Shown: positions 24,730-34,754, counted from the first letter of the stretch. The stretch: DNA of 64,000 bases from an uncultured Actinomycetes bacterium (GCA_900314645.1 OMWB01000014.1:53384-117383), one strand, 5' to 3'. A program made the numbers and translations. The notes: generated by a model not told the origin, from the letters alone.

Positions 24730-25992
24730 ATGGCAGGCAGGAATTACCTCTTCACCTCGGAATCCGTGACCGAGGGGCACCCCGACAAGGTGTGCGACCA
24801 GATCTCTGACGCCATCCTCGACGCGATCCTCGCCAAGGAGGCCCGCCTCGAGGCCGAGGGCTACATCTCGCCCACGGGCGTGCCCGCGTGCGTAGACAAC
24901 GTGCGTTGCGCCTGCGAGACGTTTGTCACCACCGGTACCGTGGTGGTGTCGGGCGAGATTCGCACGCAGTCGTACGTTGACGTGCAGACCATCGCGCGAG
25001 ACACGCTGCGTCGCATCGGCTACGACCGCGCCAAGTACGGCTTTGACTGCGAGACCTGTGGCGTCATCAACATGATCCACGAGCAGAGTCCCGACATCGC
25101 ACGCGGCGTGGACGAGTCGTTTGACGTCCAAGCGGGCAACACCGTCGATGAGCTGGACCTCATTGGCGCTGGTGACCAAGGCATGATGTTTGGTTACGCC
25201 TCGGACGAGACGGACGCCCTCATGCCGATGCCCATCTACCTCGCGCAGCGCATGGCCGAGCGCCTGGCGCAGGTGCGCAAGTCCGGCGAGGTGGGCTACC
25301 TCAGGCCCGACGGCAAGACCCAGGTGACCGTGCGCTACGAGGACGACAAGCCCGTCGAGGTCACGGCTGTGGTGGTGTCCACCCAGCATGACCCCGTCAT
25401 TGAGGACATGGACGTCATCCTCAAGGACATGGTCGCCCACGTCATCGCCCCCGTGCTCGACGAGGTGGGCATCGCGTGGGACAACGCCGTCATCTACGTG
25501 AACCCCACGGGACGCTTCGTGGTGGGTGGCCCCATGGGCGACACCGGCCTGACGGGCCGCAAGATCGTGGTGGACACCTACGGCGGCATGGGCCGTCATG
25601 GCGGCGGCGCCTTCAGCGGCAAGGACTGCACCAAGGTTGACCGCTCCGCCGCCTACGCGGCGCGTTGGGTGGCAAAGAACGTGGTGGCCGCGGGGCTCGC
25701 GCATCGCTGTGAGGTGCAGCTGGCTTACGCCATCGGCGTGGCGCACCCGCTCTCCATCATGGTGGACACGTTTGGCACCTCCTCGGTTGACGAGGCGATC
25801 ATCACCAAGGCCGTCGAGCAGGTCTTTGACCTGCGCCCGGGCGCCATCATCCGTGACCTGCGTCTGCGCAGGCCCATCTTCGAGAAGACGGCTGCCTATG
25901 GCCACTTTGGCCGCGATGACGAGGACTTCACCTGGGAGGCCTGCAATCGCGTCGACGAGCTTCGTGCTGCCGTCGAGGAGCTGAGCAAGTAG
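24730..25992 (+). CDS. metK: S-adenosylmethionine synthetase
   Basis: 420 residues. It makes SAM from methionine and ATP in the cytoplasm. [15 protein letters not shown] is the N-terminal signature, [12 protein letters not shown] the adenine/methionine-binding motif, and [15 protein letters not shown] the phosphate-binding loop. All three repeated subdomains are present. Feedback control comes from the SAM-I riboswitch ahead of it. thpR follows 21 bp later with no terminator between them. Confidence 0.98.
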   Translation: MAGRNYLFTSESVTEGHPDKVCDQISDAILDAILAKEARLEAEGYISPTGVPACVDNVRCACETFVTTGTVVVSGEIRTQSYVDVQTIARDTLRRIGYDRAKYGFDCETCGVINMIHEQSPDIARGVDESFDVQAGNTVDELDLIGAGDQGMMFGYASDETDALMPMPIYLAQRMAERLAQVRKSGEVGYLRPDGKTQVTVRYEDDKPVEVTAVVVSTQHDPVIEDMDVILKDMVAHVIAPVLDEVGIAWDNAVIYVNPTGRFVVGGPMGDTGLTGRKIVVDTYGGMGRHGGGAFSGKDCTKVDRSAAYAARWVAKNVVAAGLAHRCEVQLAYAIGVAHPLSIMVDTFGTSSVDEAIITKAVEQVFDLRPGAIIRDLRLRRPIFEKTAAYGHFGRDDEDFTWEACNRVDELRAAVEELSK

Positions 25993-26013
25993 GCGGAATC
26001 ACGAGGGAGGGCC

Positions 26014-26538
26014 ATGCGGCTGTTCATTGCGGCGGAACTGCCAGAAGAGGTGCTTGACGCCTTGGTGGAGACCCAGGCGGCCCTGCGCGACACCGTGCGC
26101 GGCCGCTACACGGCCCCCGACAGCCTGCACCTGACGCTCGCCTTCTTGGGCGAGGTCTCGGCGGCGCGGCTCGACGAGGTGGCGTCGGCCCTCGAGCGCG
26201 GATGCGCGGGCCACGGCCCCGTGGAGGTGCGCCTTGGCGCGTTGGGAAGCTTCGGCAGGAGACGCTCGGCCGTCCTTTGGCAGGGGCTCACGGGCGGCCC
26301 CGAGCTCGCGTCGCTGGCCGCCGACGTGCGCGGCGCCTTGGAAGACGCCGGGTTTGCGTTCGACGAGAAGCCCTTCCTCGCCCACATCACGCTCATGCGC
26401 GCGGCTGACCTCTCGCGTGGCGAGCTCCCCATGCCAGGCATGGCGCGTGGCATGCTCGATACCGTCACGCTCTTCAAGTCTGACCTGTCTGGCGCGCGGC
26501 CCAGCTACGAGCCGCTGCATGTGGTTTCGCTTGCGTAG
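26014..26538 (+). CDS. thpR: RNA 2',3'-cyclic phosphodiesterase (LigT/2H family)
   Basis: 174 residues, the normal length. The two HxTx motifs that define the 2H phosphoesterases are present as HLTL (about residue 37) and HITL (about residue 126), with the N-terminal MRLFIAAELPEE typical of ThpR. The enzyme opens 2',3'-cyclic phosphates on RNA, and the family also shows 2'-5' ligase activity in vitro. It follows metK closely and ends three bases before the convergent exonuclease gene. Confidence 0.92.
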   Translation: MRLFIAAELPEEVLDALVETQAALRDTVRGRYTAPDSLHLTLAFLGEVSAARLDEVASALERGCAGHGPVEVRLGALGSFGRRRSAVLWQGLTGGPELASLAADVRGALEDAGFAFDEKPFLAHITLMRAADLSRGELPMPGMARGMLDTVTLFKSDLSGARPSYEPLHVVSLA

Positions 26539-26541
26539 GCC

Positions 26542-27582
26542 CTAGGCGTTCTTCTTGCGGCCCTTCGCCTTGGTCTTAGGCTTGGCCTTGGCCTCGCGCT
26601 CGGCCTTCTCGCGCTGTCCGGGGAAGAGGTTGCGCTCGTTGAACTCCGCTTGCACCGTGCGCAGCATGAGGAACACGTCCTCCAGGCCAAGGTGCCGCTC
26701 GTTCTCGTCAGCAGCCAGCGTGCCGCGGCGGCGTGCCCAATGCTCGAGGGTTGCCGGGCCCGACTCACGCGGAAGCGACCGCACGTCAGGGTCGATGCGG
26801 CGGCAGATGTCGCGCGAGTCGATGAGCACGATCACGCCCGCCTTGCGTGCCTCGGCGTAGCCATCAAGGTGCAGCATGAGCCACGAGTCCTCAAAGGCCG
26901 CGTTATGCGCCATGAGGGGATAGGCCTTGAAGGTGGCGAGCAGGGCCTCCTGCGCGCGGCGGTCGTCGCGAAACGCCCGCTTGCCCTTGAGGTCGTCCCA
27001 CGTAATCTGATGAATCTCGGACAAAGGGACGCCCTTCTCGGCGTATTGCCCCGGGATGCCAAAGTAGGCGATGTGGCCGTCGTGCGGCTTGGCCGTGGGC
27101 GTGAGGTCCATGAAGGCGAGGCCCATGTTGATGATGTAGCCGCGGTCGGGGTCCTTGCTGGTGGTCTCGATGTCAAAGCCGCAGACAGTACCCGACACGG
27201 GCGCCTCGACGTAGGCAATGCCAAGGTCACGAGCCTCAAAGCCGGCCGTCTTGGCAACCTCCTCGTCGGTGCGGCCCTGCATCCACGCCACGCCGTGCAC
27301 GAGGTCGTGCGCGGGAAGGCTGCGCGCCAGGTTGAGGCCGTTGAGGTCGCGCAGGCGGTCCGCGCCATAGCTGTCGCAGACGGGACGGTTGCGGTCGGCA
27401 AGGTTACGCACCAGGTCAAACGAGAACGGCTCTGTACCGGCGGGCGCCTCCCACCATGCCGCGGAAAGCAGCGATATGGCCTCCTCGTTCTGGCGACGCT
27501 CGTTGTCGAGGGCAACGTCATCGGTCATGAAGCCGGGAAGGACAAACGCGTTGGCGAGCTCGATGGCTTGGGCAAGGTTCAT
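26542..27582 (-). CDS. DEDD-type 3'-5' exonuclease domain protein
   Basis: About 346 residues. The DnaQ-like core covers roughly residues 115-290: CGFDIETTS (the DxE pair), MAHNAAFEDSWL (second Asp) and HLGLEDVFLM (His and last Asp), which makes it the DEDDh class. The N-terminal 110 residues, ending near VAWMQGRTDEEVAK, and the basic Lys-rich tail (KAKPKTKAKGRKKNA) may help DNA or RNA binding. ATG 27582 follows GGAGC. It does not look fused to a polymerase or helicase, so a stand-alone repair or RNA-processing exonuclease is inferred. Confidence 0.85.
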   Translation of the reverse strand: MNLAQAIELANAFVLPGFMTDDVALDNERRQNEEAISLLSAAWWEAPAGTEPFSFDLVRNLADRNRPVCDSYGADRLRDLNGLNLARSLPAHDLVHGVAWMQGRTDEEVAKTAGFEARDLGIAYVEAPVSGTVCGFDIETTSKDPDRGYIINMGLAFMDLTPTAKPHDGHIAYFGIPGQYAEKGVPLSEIHQITWDDLKGKRAFRDDRRAQEALLATFKAYPLMAHNAAFEDSWLMLHLDGYAEARKAGVIVLIDSRDICRRIDPDVRSLPRESGPATLEHWARRRGTLAADENERHLGLEDVFLMLRTVQAEFNERNLFPGQREKAEREAKAKPKTKAKGRKKNA

Positions 27583-27734
27583 GGGCGCTCCGTGAGTTAG
27601 TGGTCGGGCCATCCATGATAGCGGGTCACCGCGAAAGGTGCGCGCCAGTCTGGCGCATCTCCACGCTGCGCATGGACGGCCGTGAGGTACCATACTAAGC
27701 CACCAACCATCGTCTCGGCCAACAGGAGGTGCCC

Positions 27735-30038
27735 ATGCGCTACGCACAGATCGTGCTCGACATTCCCACGCGTCAGCTCGAGGGTGCCTTTACGTACGCC
27801 ATTCCTGATGAGCTGGCAGGCCAAGTGCAGGTAGGGACCACCGTGCTCGTCACGTTCTCGCACCGTGGATGCGTGGGGTACGTGATGCAGGTCTCTGACG
27901 AGCTCCCGCAGGGGCTCGACGCCGGGCGCGTCCTTCCCGTGGAGCGCGTGCTCGCGGAGCCGGCCTTTGACGAGGCGCGCGCCCGCGTGGCCACGTGGAT
28001 GGCGGCGGAGTACGCATGCCCGCTCTCAGAGGCGGTGCGGCCGTTCCTTGCCCCAGGACAGGGGTTTCGCGTCCGAAAGGCGGAGGATGGCGGCGCGTGG
28101 GAGCTGGTCAGCGAGGCGTGCGCGCCAGTTGACGAGCGCTGGGTGCGCCTGACCGACGAGGGCAGGGAGTTCCAGCCCAGAAAGTCCGCGGCCCGTCAGC
28201 GGGCGCTCCTCGCGGCGCTTGCCGAGGGGCCGGTCCGCATGGCAGAGCTCTCGGCGCTCATGACGGGGGCGGCCGGGGTGGTCAGCGCGCTCGAGAAGCG
28301 CGGTGCCGTGCGCGTCGAGGCGCGACGTCGCGTGCGTGGGGGAGAGGCCACGACGCTCTCCAGCGCGCATGCCGCTCGCCCGGAGCGGCTGACGGCGGGG
28401 CAGCGCGATGCGTTGTCCGCCATCGCCCAAGCGCGCCACGCTGCGGCGGGCGACGTGGTCCTCGTGGATGGCGTTACTGGATCAGGCAAGACCGAGGTCT
28501 ACCTTGACGCCATTGAGGCGGCCTTGGCCGAGGGCAAAGACGCGCTGGTACTCGTGCCCGAGATCTCGCTCACCGCCCAGACGGTGGGCCGCTTCCGCTC
28601 TCGCTTTGGTGATAACGTCGCCATCCTGCACTCGCGCCTCTCGACAGGCGAGCGCTTTGACCAGTGGGACCTCGCGCGTCGAGGTGAGGTGCATGTGGTT
28701 GTGGGAGCGCGCTCAGCGCTCTTCGCCCCGCTCTTCAAGTTGGGCCTCATCATCATCGACGAGGAGCACGAGTGGACCTACAAGCAGGAGAGTGCCCCGC
28801 GCTACCACGCGCGTGACGTTGCCGCACGGCTTGCGGCGGAGTGTGGCTGCGCGCTGGTTCTGGGCTCAGCGACGCCGAGCTTGGAGAGCCTGGCACGCTG
28901 CGAGGACGGTACCTGGCGCGGCGCCACCTGGACGCGTGTGGAGATGCCGGAGCGCCCGGGTGTTGCGGTGCTCCCGCGCGTGCGTGTGGTGGACATGACG
29001 CGGCAGTTTCAGGAGGGTAATCGCTCGGTCTTCTCGAAGCCGCTGGCAGAGGCGCTGCAGGCAGTTGCCGAGCGTCATGAGAAGGCGGTGCTGCTGCTCA
29101 ATCGCCGCGGGTTTGCCACGTTTCTGATGTGCCGTGACTGCGGCTGCGTGCCCGAGTGCCCGCACTGCTCGACCTCGCTCACCTACCACGAGCGTACGCA
29201 CGAGCTGATGTGCCACACCTGCGGGCGCAGCTGGCCGCAACGTGCCTTCCCAGACCCGTCCACCCGGTGTCCCAACTGTGGCAGCCGCTACATGGCAGCC
29301 TTTGGCGTGGGCACGCAGCGCGTGGAGGACGAGCTCAGGATGCTCCTTCCCGAGGGCGTGGACATCGTGCGCATGGACGCGGACACCACGCGCGGCAAGG
29401 GTGCCCACCAGCGCCTGCTCGAGGAGTTTGACGCGAGTGAGTGCGCGGTGCTCGTGGGTACGCAGATGATCGCCAAGGGGCTCGACTTCCCCGAGGTGAC
29501 GCTCGTGGGCGTGATCAACGCCGACACCACGCTCAAGATGCCTGATTTCCGCTCGGCCGAACGAACCTACGACCTGCTTGAGCAGGTGGCGGGGCGTGCT
29601 GGTCGCGGGTCACGTGCGGGCGAGGTCATCGTGCAGACCTACTGGGCGGGCCATCCCGCCATCCAGGCCGTCGCGAACCATGACCGCGACCTGTTCCTCG
29701 CCGCTGAGGAGGCCGACCGCCGCGAGGGCGGCTACCCGCCGTTCTCGCGTCTCGCCAACGTGGTGATGTGGGGAAAGAACGCCACGGCCGTGAAGGCGAC
29801 CTCCGACGAGCTGGCGGCCGCCGTCCGTGCCGAGGTGGGCAACGCCCGTGGCTGGGAGGTGCTGGGGCCGGCCGACTGCGCCAAGTCAAAGGCGAAGGAC
29901 AACTATCGCCGGCACGTGCTGGTGAAGGCTCCCCATGACGCCGAGCTGGGCGTGCTGCTGGGTACCTGCGCGCGTGGCGTGACGCGGCGCCCCGGCATCA
30001 ACATCGCCATCGACATCGACGCCTACGACCTCCTCTAG
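27735..30038 (+). CDS. priA: Primosomal protein N' (replication restart helicase PriA)
   Basis: About 767 residues. An N-terminal DNA-binding domain is followed by a SF2 helicase core with GVTGSGKTEVY (Walker A) and IIDEEHEWTYK (DEEH box). The zinc region has CRDCGCVPECPHC and CHTCG...CPNCGS, eight cysteines in four CxxC-type pairs. It reloads the replisome at stalled forks. ATG 27735 lies about five bases after AGGAGGTG. The start of the def-fmt-rsmB block 120 bp downstream follows the usual Actinobacteria/Firmicutes order. Confidence 0.96.
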   Translation: MRYAQIVLDIPTRQLEGAFTYAIPDELAGQVQVGTTVLVTFSHRGCVGYVMQVSDELPQGLDAGRVLPVERVLAEPAFDEARARVATWMAAEYACPLSEAVRPFLAPGQGFRVRKAEDGGAWELVSEACAPVDERWVRLTDEGREFQPRKSAARQRALLAALAEGPVRMAELSALMTGAAGVVSALEKRGAVRVEARRRVRGGEATTLSSAHAARPERLTAGQRDALSAIAQARHAAAGDVVLVDGVTGSGKTEVYLDAIEAALAEGKDALVLVPEISLTAQTVGRFRSRFGDNVAILHSRLSTGERFDQWDLARRGEVHVVVGARSALFAPLFKLGLIIIDEEHEWTYKQESAPRYHARDVAARLAAECGCALVLGSATPSLESLARCEDGTWRGATWTRVEMPERPGVAVLPRVRVVDMTRQFQEGNRSVFSKPLAEALQAVAERHEKAVLLLNRRGFATFLMCRDCGCVPECPHCSTSLTYHERTHELMCHTCGRSWPQRAFPDPSTRCPNCGSRYMAAFGVGTQRVEDELRMLLPEGVDIVRMDADTTRGKGAHQRLLEEFDASECAVLVGTQMIAKGLDFPEVTLVGVINADTTLKMPDFRSAERTYDLLEQVAGRAGRGSRAGEVIVQTYWAGHPAIQAVANHDRDLFLAAEEADRREGGYPPFSRLANVVMWGKNATAVKATSDELAAAVRAEVGNARGWEVLGPADCAKSKAKDNYRRHVLVKAPHDAELGVLLGTCARGVTRRPGINIAIDIDAYDLL

Positions 30039-30159
30039 CGTGCGTCTCGGGGGCTACCCCCCAGGACCACTCTGGTTGTGTGGTTCGGCGTGTTCAGGGC
30101 TTACGCGGCGCTTTGTGGGGTACCATAGGGAAGTTGACTCGATGGATAAGGAGATTCCC

Positions 30160-30702
30160 ATGGCTGACCTTGCAGACGACATTGTCGTCGCCCCAGATAA
30201 GCGTCTGAAGACCGAGTGCGCGCCCATCACGGAGATCACCCCAGAGATCCGTGCGTTGGCTGAGCGCATGGCCGCGGACATGTACGCCACCGACGGTTGC
30301 GGCATCGCCGCCCCGCAGGTGGGCGAGCTCGTCCAGCTGGTGGTCATCGACTGCAACTACTTCGATACGGAGAACCGCAATCCGTACTACCTCATCAACC
30401 CCGAGATCGTCGTCGCCGACGGCGAGGAGCACGAGCTGCCCGAGGGTTGCCTGTCGTTCCCGGGCATCACGGTGCGCGTCTCGCGCCCGAGCCACGTCAT
30501 CGTGCGTGCACGCAACCTGGACGGCGACCTCATGCAGTACGAGGCGCGTGACAACCTCTTGGCCGTGTGCCTCCAGCACGAGATCGACCACCTGCACGGC
30601 GTGACGATGATCGACCACCTGTCGCCGACGCAGCGCATGGCTGCCATGCGCGAGCTTGCGGCCGCCAAGGCCGCGGGTGCCCGCCCCGGCGAGACCGAGT
30701 AG
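30160..30702 (+). CDS. def: Peptide deformylase
   Basis: 180 residues. It removes the formyl group from the N-terminal methionine of nascent proteins. All three active-site motifs are intact: GCGIAAPQVG, EGCLSFPG (metal Cys) and QHEIDHLHG (HExxH). ATG 30160 is six bases after AAGGAGA; the upstream ATG at 30142 precedes that site. It is directly followed by fmt, the enzyme that adds the formyl group. Confidence 0.97.
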   Translation: MADLADDIVVAPDKRLKTECAPITEITPEIRALAERMAADMYATDGCGIAAPQVGELVQLVVIDCNYFDTENRNPYYLINPEIVVADGEEHELPEGCLSFPGITVRVSRPSHVIVRARNLDGDLMQYEARDNLLAVCLQHEIDHLHGVTMIDHLSPTQRMAAMRELAAAKAAGARPGETE

Positions 30703-30756
30703 GGCTTCCGACACCGCTCCTCGCCGGTGTGCAAAGACATCCCAGATAGGAGTGAC

Positions 30757-31671
30757 ATGCGCATCATCTTCATGGGGACGCCCGGCTTTGCCGTGCCGTC
30801 CCTGAGCCTGCTTGCCCAGCGCCATGAGGTCACGCTCGTGGTGACCCGCCCTGACGCCGTTCGCTCGCGCGGGAAGCGTCTGGAGCCCTCGCCAGTCAAG
30901 GTGAAGGCGCTTGAGCTGGGCATTCCGGTGCTGGAGTGCACGCGCGTGACGGACGACGTGCTCGCGCGTCTGCGCGCCGAGGAACCCGACGTGATCTGCG
31001 TGGTGGCGTTTGGTTGCCTGCTGCCCGACGCGGTGCTCGAGCTTGCGCCGTTGGGATGCGTGAACGTGCACGGGTCGCTGCTGCCCAAGTGGCGCGGCGC
31101 AGCGCCTATCCAGCGCGCCGTGCTCGAGGGCGACGAGCACATCGGCATCTCCATCATGCGCCTGGTCCAGAAGATGGACGCGGGCGACTACTGCCGCCAG
31201 GCCTCCGTGGAGCTGGGTGACAAGGGCTGTGCGCAGGTCATGGACGAGCTGTCCGAGCTTGGCGCGCAGGAGCTGGCTCTGGCCCTTGACGAGATGGCCG
31301 CAGGTACGGCCACATGGCAAGCCCAGGACGAGGACGAAGTCACCTTCGCGGCGAAGATCGACAAGGCCGAGATGCGGCTCTCTCCTGAAGACGCTGCCCT
31401 CGCCAACCTGCGACGCGTGCGCGCATCGATGGATGCGGCGCCGGCGCGTCTGGTGGTTGCGGGGAAGGGCGTGCGTGCGCTTGAGGCGCGCCTTGCCGAC
31501 GAGAAGCTCGCGTCAGGGGAGGTCTTGGTGCGCAAGGGGCGCGTCTTTCTTGGCTGCGCGGATGGCTCGCTCGAGCTGACGCTCGTCAAGCCTGATGGCA
31601 AGCGCGAGATGGACGCCTCCGCATGGGCGTCCGGCCTGCGCGGCCAGGGCATCACGTGGACTGAGGCCTAG
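30757..31671 (+). CDS. fmt: Methionyl-tRNA formyltransferase
   Basis: 304 residues. It transfers formyl from 10-formyl-THF to initiator Met-tRNA. MGTPGFAVPSL is the N-terminal signature, and VNVHGSLLPKWRGAAPIQ contains the catalytic Asn-His region and the SLLP loop. The C-terminal OB-like domain is complete. It sits 54 bp after def and seven bases before rsmB. Confidence 0.97.
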   Translation: MRIIFMGTPGFAVPSLSLLAQRHEVTLVVTRPDAVRSRGKRLEPSPVKVKALELGIPVLECTRVTDDVLARLRAEEPDVICVVAFGCLLPDAVLELAPLGCVNVHGSLLPKWRGAAPIQRAVLEGDEHIGISIMRLVQKMDAGDYCRQASVELGDKGCAQVMDELSELGAQELALALDEMAAGTATWQAQDEDEVTFAAKIDKAEMRLSPEDAALANLRRVRASMDAAPARLVVAGKGVRALEARLADEKLASGEVLVRKGRVFLGCADGSLELTLVKPDGKREMDASAWASGLRGQGITWTEA

Positions 31672-31677
31672 GCTCCC

Positions 31678-33048
31678 ATGCCGCGACTTTCCGCTGCGCG
31701 CAAGGTCGCGCTCTCCGTGCTTTCCGAGCGTCGCCGCAGAGACGGGCGCGTGCGCGACCTCTTGCGCACGTCAGACGCCATGGCGGCGCTCGATGCGCGT
31801 GACCGCGCGCTTGCCTCGCGGCTCGCGCTGGGCGCGACGGCCGCGGAGGGTGCGCTTGATCAGGTGCTGAGGGCGTACGTGAAGCGCCCCTCGTCGGTGG
31901 AGCCGCGCGTGCGCGATGCGCTTAGGCTGGCGACGTTCGAGGCGTGCTACCTCGACACGCCGGCCTCCGCCGTGGTGAGCCAAGGGGTGGAGCTCGCGCG
32001 CTTTGCCTCGCCGCGCGCCGCAGGCTTGGCAAATGCCGTGCTGCGCAAGGTGGTCTCCGAGGCGCGGCCGCGCCTTGACCAGGCGCGCCTTCGCGTGGAG
32101 GAAGGCGGCCGCGACGCGGAGGACCTCGCGCTTGTGTCGGGGCTCCCACGGTGGCTGGTGGAGCGCATCGATGTCGCGAGGGGCGCGGACGCCACCCGCG
32201 AGCTGGCGCTCTCGCAGCTCGAGGCGGCGCCGGTGTATGTGGCCCCGAACCGCGCGAGGCATGACGAGTCCGAGACGTTGAGCCTCTTGCGGGACGCTGG
32301 TCTTTGCCCGCAACCCGCAGGCCTCCCGGGTGCGTTTGAGCTGGATACTGCGGCGGGGCTTGCCACGTCGGGGCTCGTGACCAACGTGGACGTGGTGGTG
32401 TCAGACCTCGCTGCGCAGATGGTGGCGCATCGTGCGGCGCCGAGGCCGGGGCAGCGGGTGCTCGAGATAGGGCAAGGCCGCGGCACCAAAAGCATCTTAC
32501 TTGAGAACGAAGCCCTGCTCACGGGCGGTGTGGCCACCATCGTGGCTGTCGACTCCGAGCTGTTCAAGGTGCGCATCGCTTCCCGTCGCATGGAGACGGC
32601 TGGCCTTGCGGATAGCGTCAGCTGCTACGCGCTCGATGCGCGCCAGTTGGCGTCACATGACGTGCCCGATGCGTTTAAGAGGCCGTTTGACCTGGTGTTT
32701 ATTGACGCGCCGTGCTCAGGCACCGGTACCATGCGGCGCCATCCCGAGATTGCCTGGTCGTTGGACGAGGCGGCGCTTGCGGGCGAGGGGACGCTCCCAC
32801 TTCTGCAGCGGCAGATCCTGGACGCGGCTGCCACGCGCGTTGCGCCGGGAGGGCGCCTTGTGTACGCCACCTGCTCCGTGTTGCCCGAGGAGAACGAGCG
32901 GGTCATCGAGGCATTCCTAGCCTCTGATCAGGGCAACAGCTTCGAGCTGATTCCCTATACAGAAGAAGTGCCCTATCTGCACACCATGCCCCGAAGGGGC
33001 GGCTGCGACGGGCACTTCTGTGCGGTCTTGCAAAGGCGGGAGAGCTAG
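31678..33048 (+). CDS. rsmB: 16S rRNA (cytosine-967-C5)-methyltransferase
   Basis: 456 residues. An N-terminal NusB-like RNA-binding domain (about residues 1-140) is followed by a Rossmann methyltransferase: VLEIGQGRGTKS (SAM loop), DAPCSGTGTMRRHPEI (motif IV Cys) and YATCSVLPEENE (motif VI catalytic Cys). It modifies C967 of 16S rRNA, with def and fmt as usual neighbours. The motif-I loop has GQGRGTKS rather than the common APGGKT form. Its stop overlaps the convergent FmdB-type gene by four bases. Confidence 0.94.
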   Translation: MPRLSAARKVALSVLSERRRRDGRVRDLLRTSDAMAALDARDRALASRLALGATAAEGALDQVLRAYVKRPSSVEPRVRDALRLATFEACYLDTPASAVVSQGVELARFASPRAAGLANAVLRKVVSEARPRLDQARLRVEEGGRDAEDLALVSGLPRWLVERIDVARGADATRELALSQLEAAPVYVAPNRARHDESETLSLLRDAGLCPQPAGLPGAFELDTAAGLATSGLVTNVDVVVSDLAAQMVAHRAAPRPGQRVLEIGQGRGTKSILLENEALLTGGVATIVAVDSELFKVRIASRRMETAGLADSVSCYALDARQLASHDVPDAFKRPFDLVFIDAPCSGTGTMRRHPEIAWSLDEAALAGEGTLPLLQRQILDAAATRVAPGGRLVYATCSVLPEENERVIEAFLASDQGNSFELIPYTEEVPYLHTMPRRGGCDGHFCAVLQRRES

Positions 33049-33269
33049 TCCTTGTTGGGGCAGTTGTCGCAAGACGGTCCGGCCTTGACCACCTTGCGCT
33101 GGTCGGTGTTGTAGAACCCGTGGCCCTCAAAGTGGATGCCTGAGGCCGAGAACACGCGCTCCGCGGGCGCGCCGCAGGTGGGGCAGGTAACCTCGGGACG
33201 CTCGCTCATTGGATGCTCAACCTCAAAGACCGTGCCGCACGAGGTGCAGCGATAGTCGTAACGTGCCAT
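33045..33269 (-). CDS. FmdB-family zinc-ribbon protein
   Basis: 74 residues. It begins MARYDYRCTSCGTVFEVEH, with CxxC at residues 8-11, and a second pair CPTCG at about 30-33, the standard FmdB zinc ribbon. A further CDNC pair near the C-terminus (SCDNCPNKD) is unusual for the family. ATG 33269 follows GGAGGATCAAG. Function is unknown; such proteins are often called putative regulators. Confidence 0.88.
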   Translation of the reverse strand: MARYDYRCTSCGTVFEVEHPMSERPEVTCPTCGAPAERVFSASGIHFEGHGFYNTDQRKVVKAGPSCDNCPNKD

Positions 33270-33402
33270 CTTGATCCTCCGAAAAACGCTGTTGTGGCCG
33301 CGGTTTCGCGGCCGCGTTAGACACTGTACCCAACTTGGCGCCGAGAATCTACGCCATCCATGCTGCTATCATCAGAAACGCTGACTACGACAAGGAGGGG
33401 CC

Positions 33403-34089
33403 ATGCCCATTACCGGCGCGATCTTTGACTTTGACGGAACCATCGTTGACTCCATGCCCATGTGGGAGCAGGTGCCTGGGGAGCTCGTGGCGCGCCACGG
33501 GCAGGTGATGACCCACGAGATGTTCGTCATCACCGAGCCCATGAGTGCCGACGAGGAATGCGCGTGGTTCCACGAGCATCTGGGCGTGGGGGAGAGCGGA
33601 GAGGCGCTCTTCCAGGAGTTGCGCGAGATGGTGCGCGAAGCCTATCGGACGCGCGTCGACGCCTGGCCCCATGTGGAGGAGTTCCTGCAGAGCCTGGCGG
33701 ACGCGGGCATCCCCATGGTCATCGCGTCGTCCACGCCGGCAGACGACATCCGCGTGGGTCTGCGTGCCCACGGCTTGGAGCACTTCTTCTCTGACGTGAT
33801 CTTCACTGGCGACGTGGGCCGCGGCAAGGAGTTCCCCGACGTCTACTTCCACGCCCTCGGGGTGCTCGGCACCGAGATGGAGACGACGTGGGTCTTTGAG
33901 GACGCGCCGTTTGGCGTGCGCACCGCCTACCAGACGGGCTTTCCGGTGGTGGCGCTGCTGAACGATCACGATGGGCGTGACGAGGCATTTCTGCGCGAGA
34001 ACTGCGACATCCTGGTGCACGGCTACGACGAGCTGTCGCTCGCGCTCATCAAGGACTATGCCAAGGAGCCGGCCCAGGGCGAGGCTTGA
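33403..34089 (+). CDS. HAD-superfamily hydrolase (beta-phosphoglucomutase-like)
   Basis: 228 residues. FDFDGTIVDS (motif I with nucleophile Asp), IASSTPADD (motif II), and GRGKEFPDVYFHAL with VFEDAPFGVRTAYQTG (motifs III and IV) give a complete catalytic set. The all-helical cap between residues 20 and 85 puts it in subclass I, with phosphoglucomutase- or phosphatase-type members. The substrate cannot be read. The gene is followed closely by the thiamine pyrophosphokinase gene. Confidence 0.88.
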   Translation: MPITGAIFDFDGTIVDSMPMWEQVPGELVARHGQVMTHEMFVITEPMSADEECAWFHEHLGVGESGEALFQELREMVREAYRTRVDAWPHVEEFLQSLADAGIPMVIASSTPADDIRVGLRAHGLEHFFSDVIFTGDVGRGKEFPDVYFHALGVLGTEMETTWVFEDAPFGVRTAYQTGFPVVALLNDHDGRDEAFLRENCDILVHGYDELSLALIKDYAKEPAQGEA

Positions 34090-34116
34090 AGAGCGGCGGA
34101 GTTCCAGGCACTGGTC

Positions 34117-34752
34117 GTGGACGGCTCGCCAGAGCCCAGCTCGGTCGAGCTCGTGAGAGCGCTCGCCGCGGGGGCAGACTACGTGGTGGTAGCTGACCGC
34201 GGTGCGGAGGTGCTCTTTCAGGCCGGGGTGCGACCGAACGTGTTCTGCGGCGATGCCGACTCAGTCTCTCCTGAGGTGGCCGCATGGGCGCACGGCCAGG
34301 CATCGACGGACATCCGCTTTCCCGTGGAGAAGTACGCGACAGACCTGGCGCTCGCCATCGACTGTGCGCGGCATGAGGCCGCACGGCAAGACGCGCGGTT
34401 GCATCTGACGCTGACGTGTGCCACCGGTGGCCGCCCTGACCATCAGCTGGCGGTGCTGGGACTGCTGGCGACGCATGCCGACGCCTCTCCACGGGTGGTG
34501 GAAGACGGCGTGGAGTATCGCGTGCTCAGCCCGTTGGGGACGCGGGACTGGAGGATTGACGTTCCCGGGGCGACGTTTTCCGCCATTGCCCTGCGCGAAG
34601 GCACGGTCATCTCCGAGGTGGGCGCGCGGTGGGAGCTCCATCACCAGCCACTGGCGCTGCTGAGCGATCTGGGCATCTCAAACGTGGCGGGCCCTGAGGG
34701 TGCCACCATCACCTGCCACGAGGGCGTACTCGCCGTCTTCCTCGTGCGCTAG
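34117..34752 (+). CDS. Thiamine pyrophosphokinase
   Basis: At least 211 residues from GTG 34117. NGSPEPS-like start (DGSPEPSSVELV), VVADRGAEVLF, VFCGDADSV, KYATDLALAID and TGGRPDHQLAVLG are the family blocks that bind thiamine and ATP. It converts thiamine to thiamine pyrophosphate. The GTG start removes most of the first beta strand. An in-frame CTG at 34111 with GGAG nine bases upstream would restore LVV and looks better as a start, but no ATG is available before the in-frame stop at 34087. No THI-box leader was seen. Confidence 0.85.
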   Translation: MDGSPEPSSVELVRALAAGADYVVVADRGAEVLFQAGVRPNVFCGDADSVSPEVAAWAHGQASTDIRFPVEKYATDLALAIDCARHEAARQDARLHLTLTCATGGRPDHQLAVLGLLATHADASPRVVEDGVEYRVLSPLGTRDWRIDVPGATFSAIALREGTVISEVGARWELHHQPLALLSDLGISNVAGPEGATITCHEGVLAVFLVR

Positions 34753-34754
34753 TA

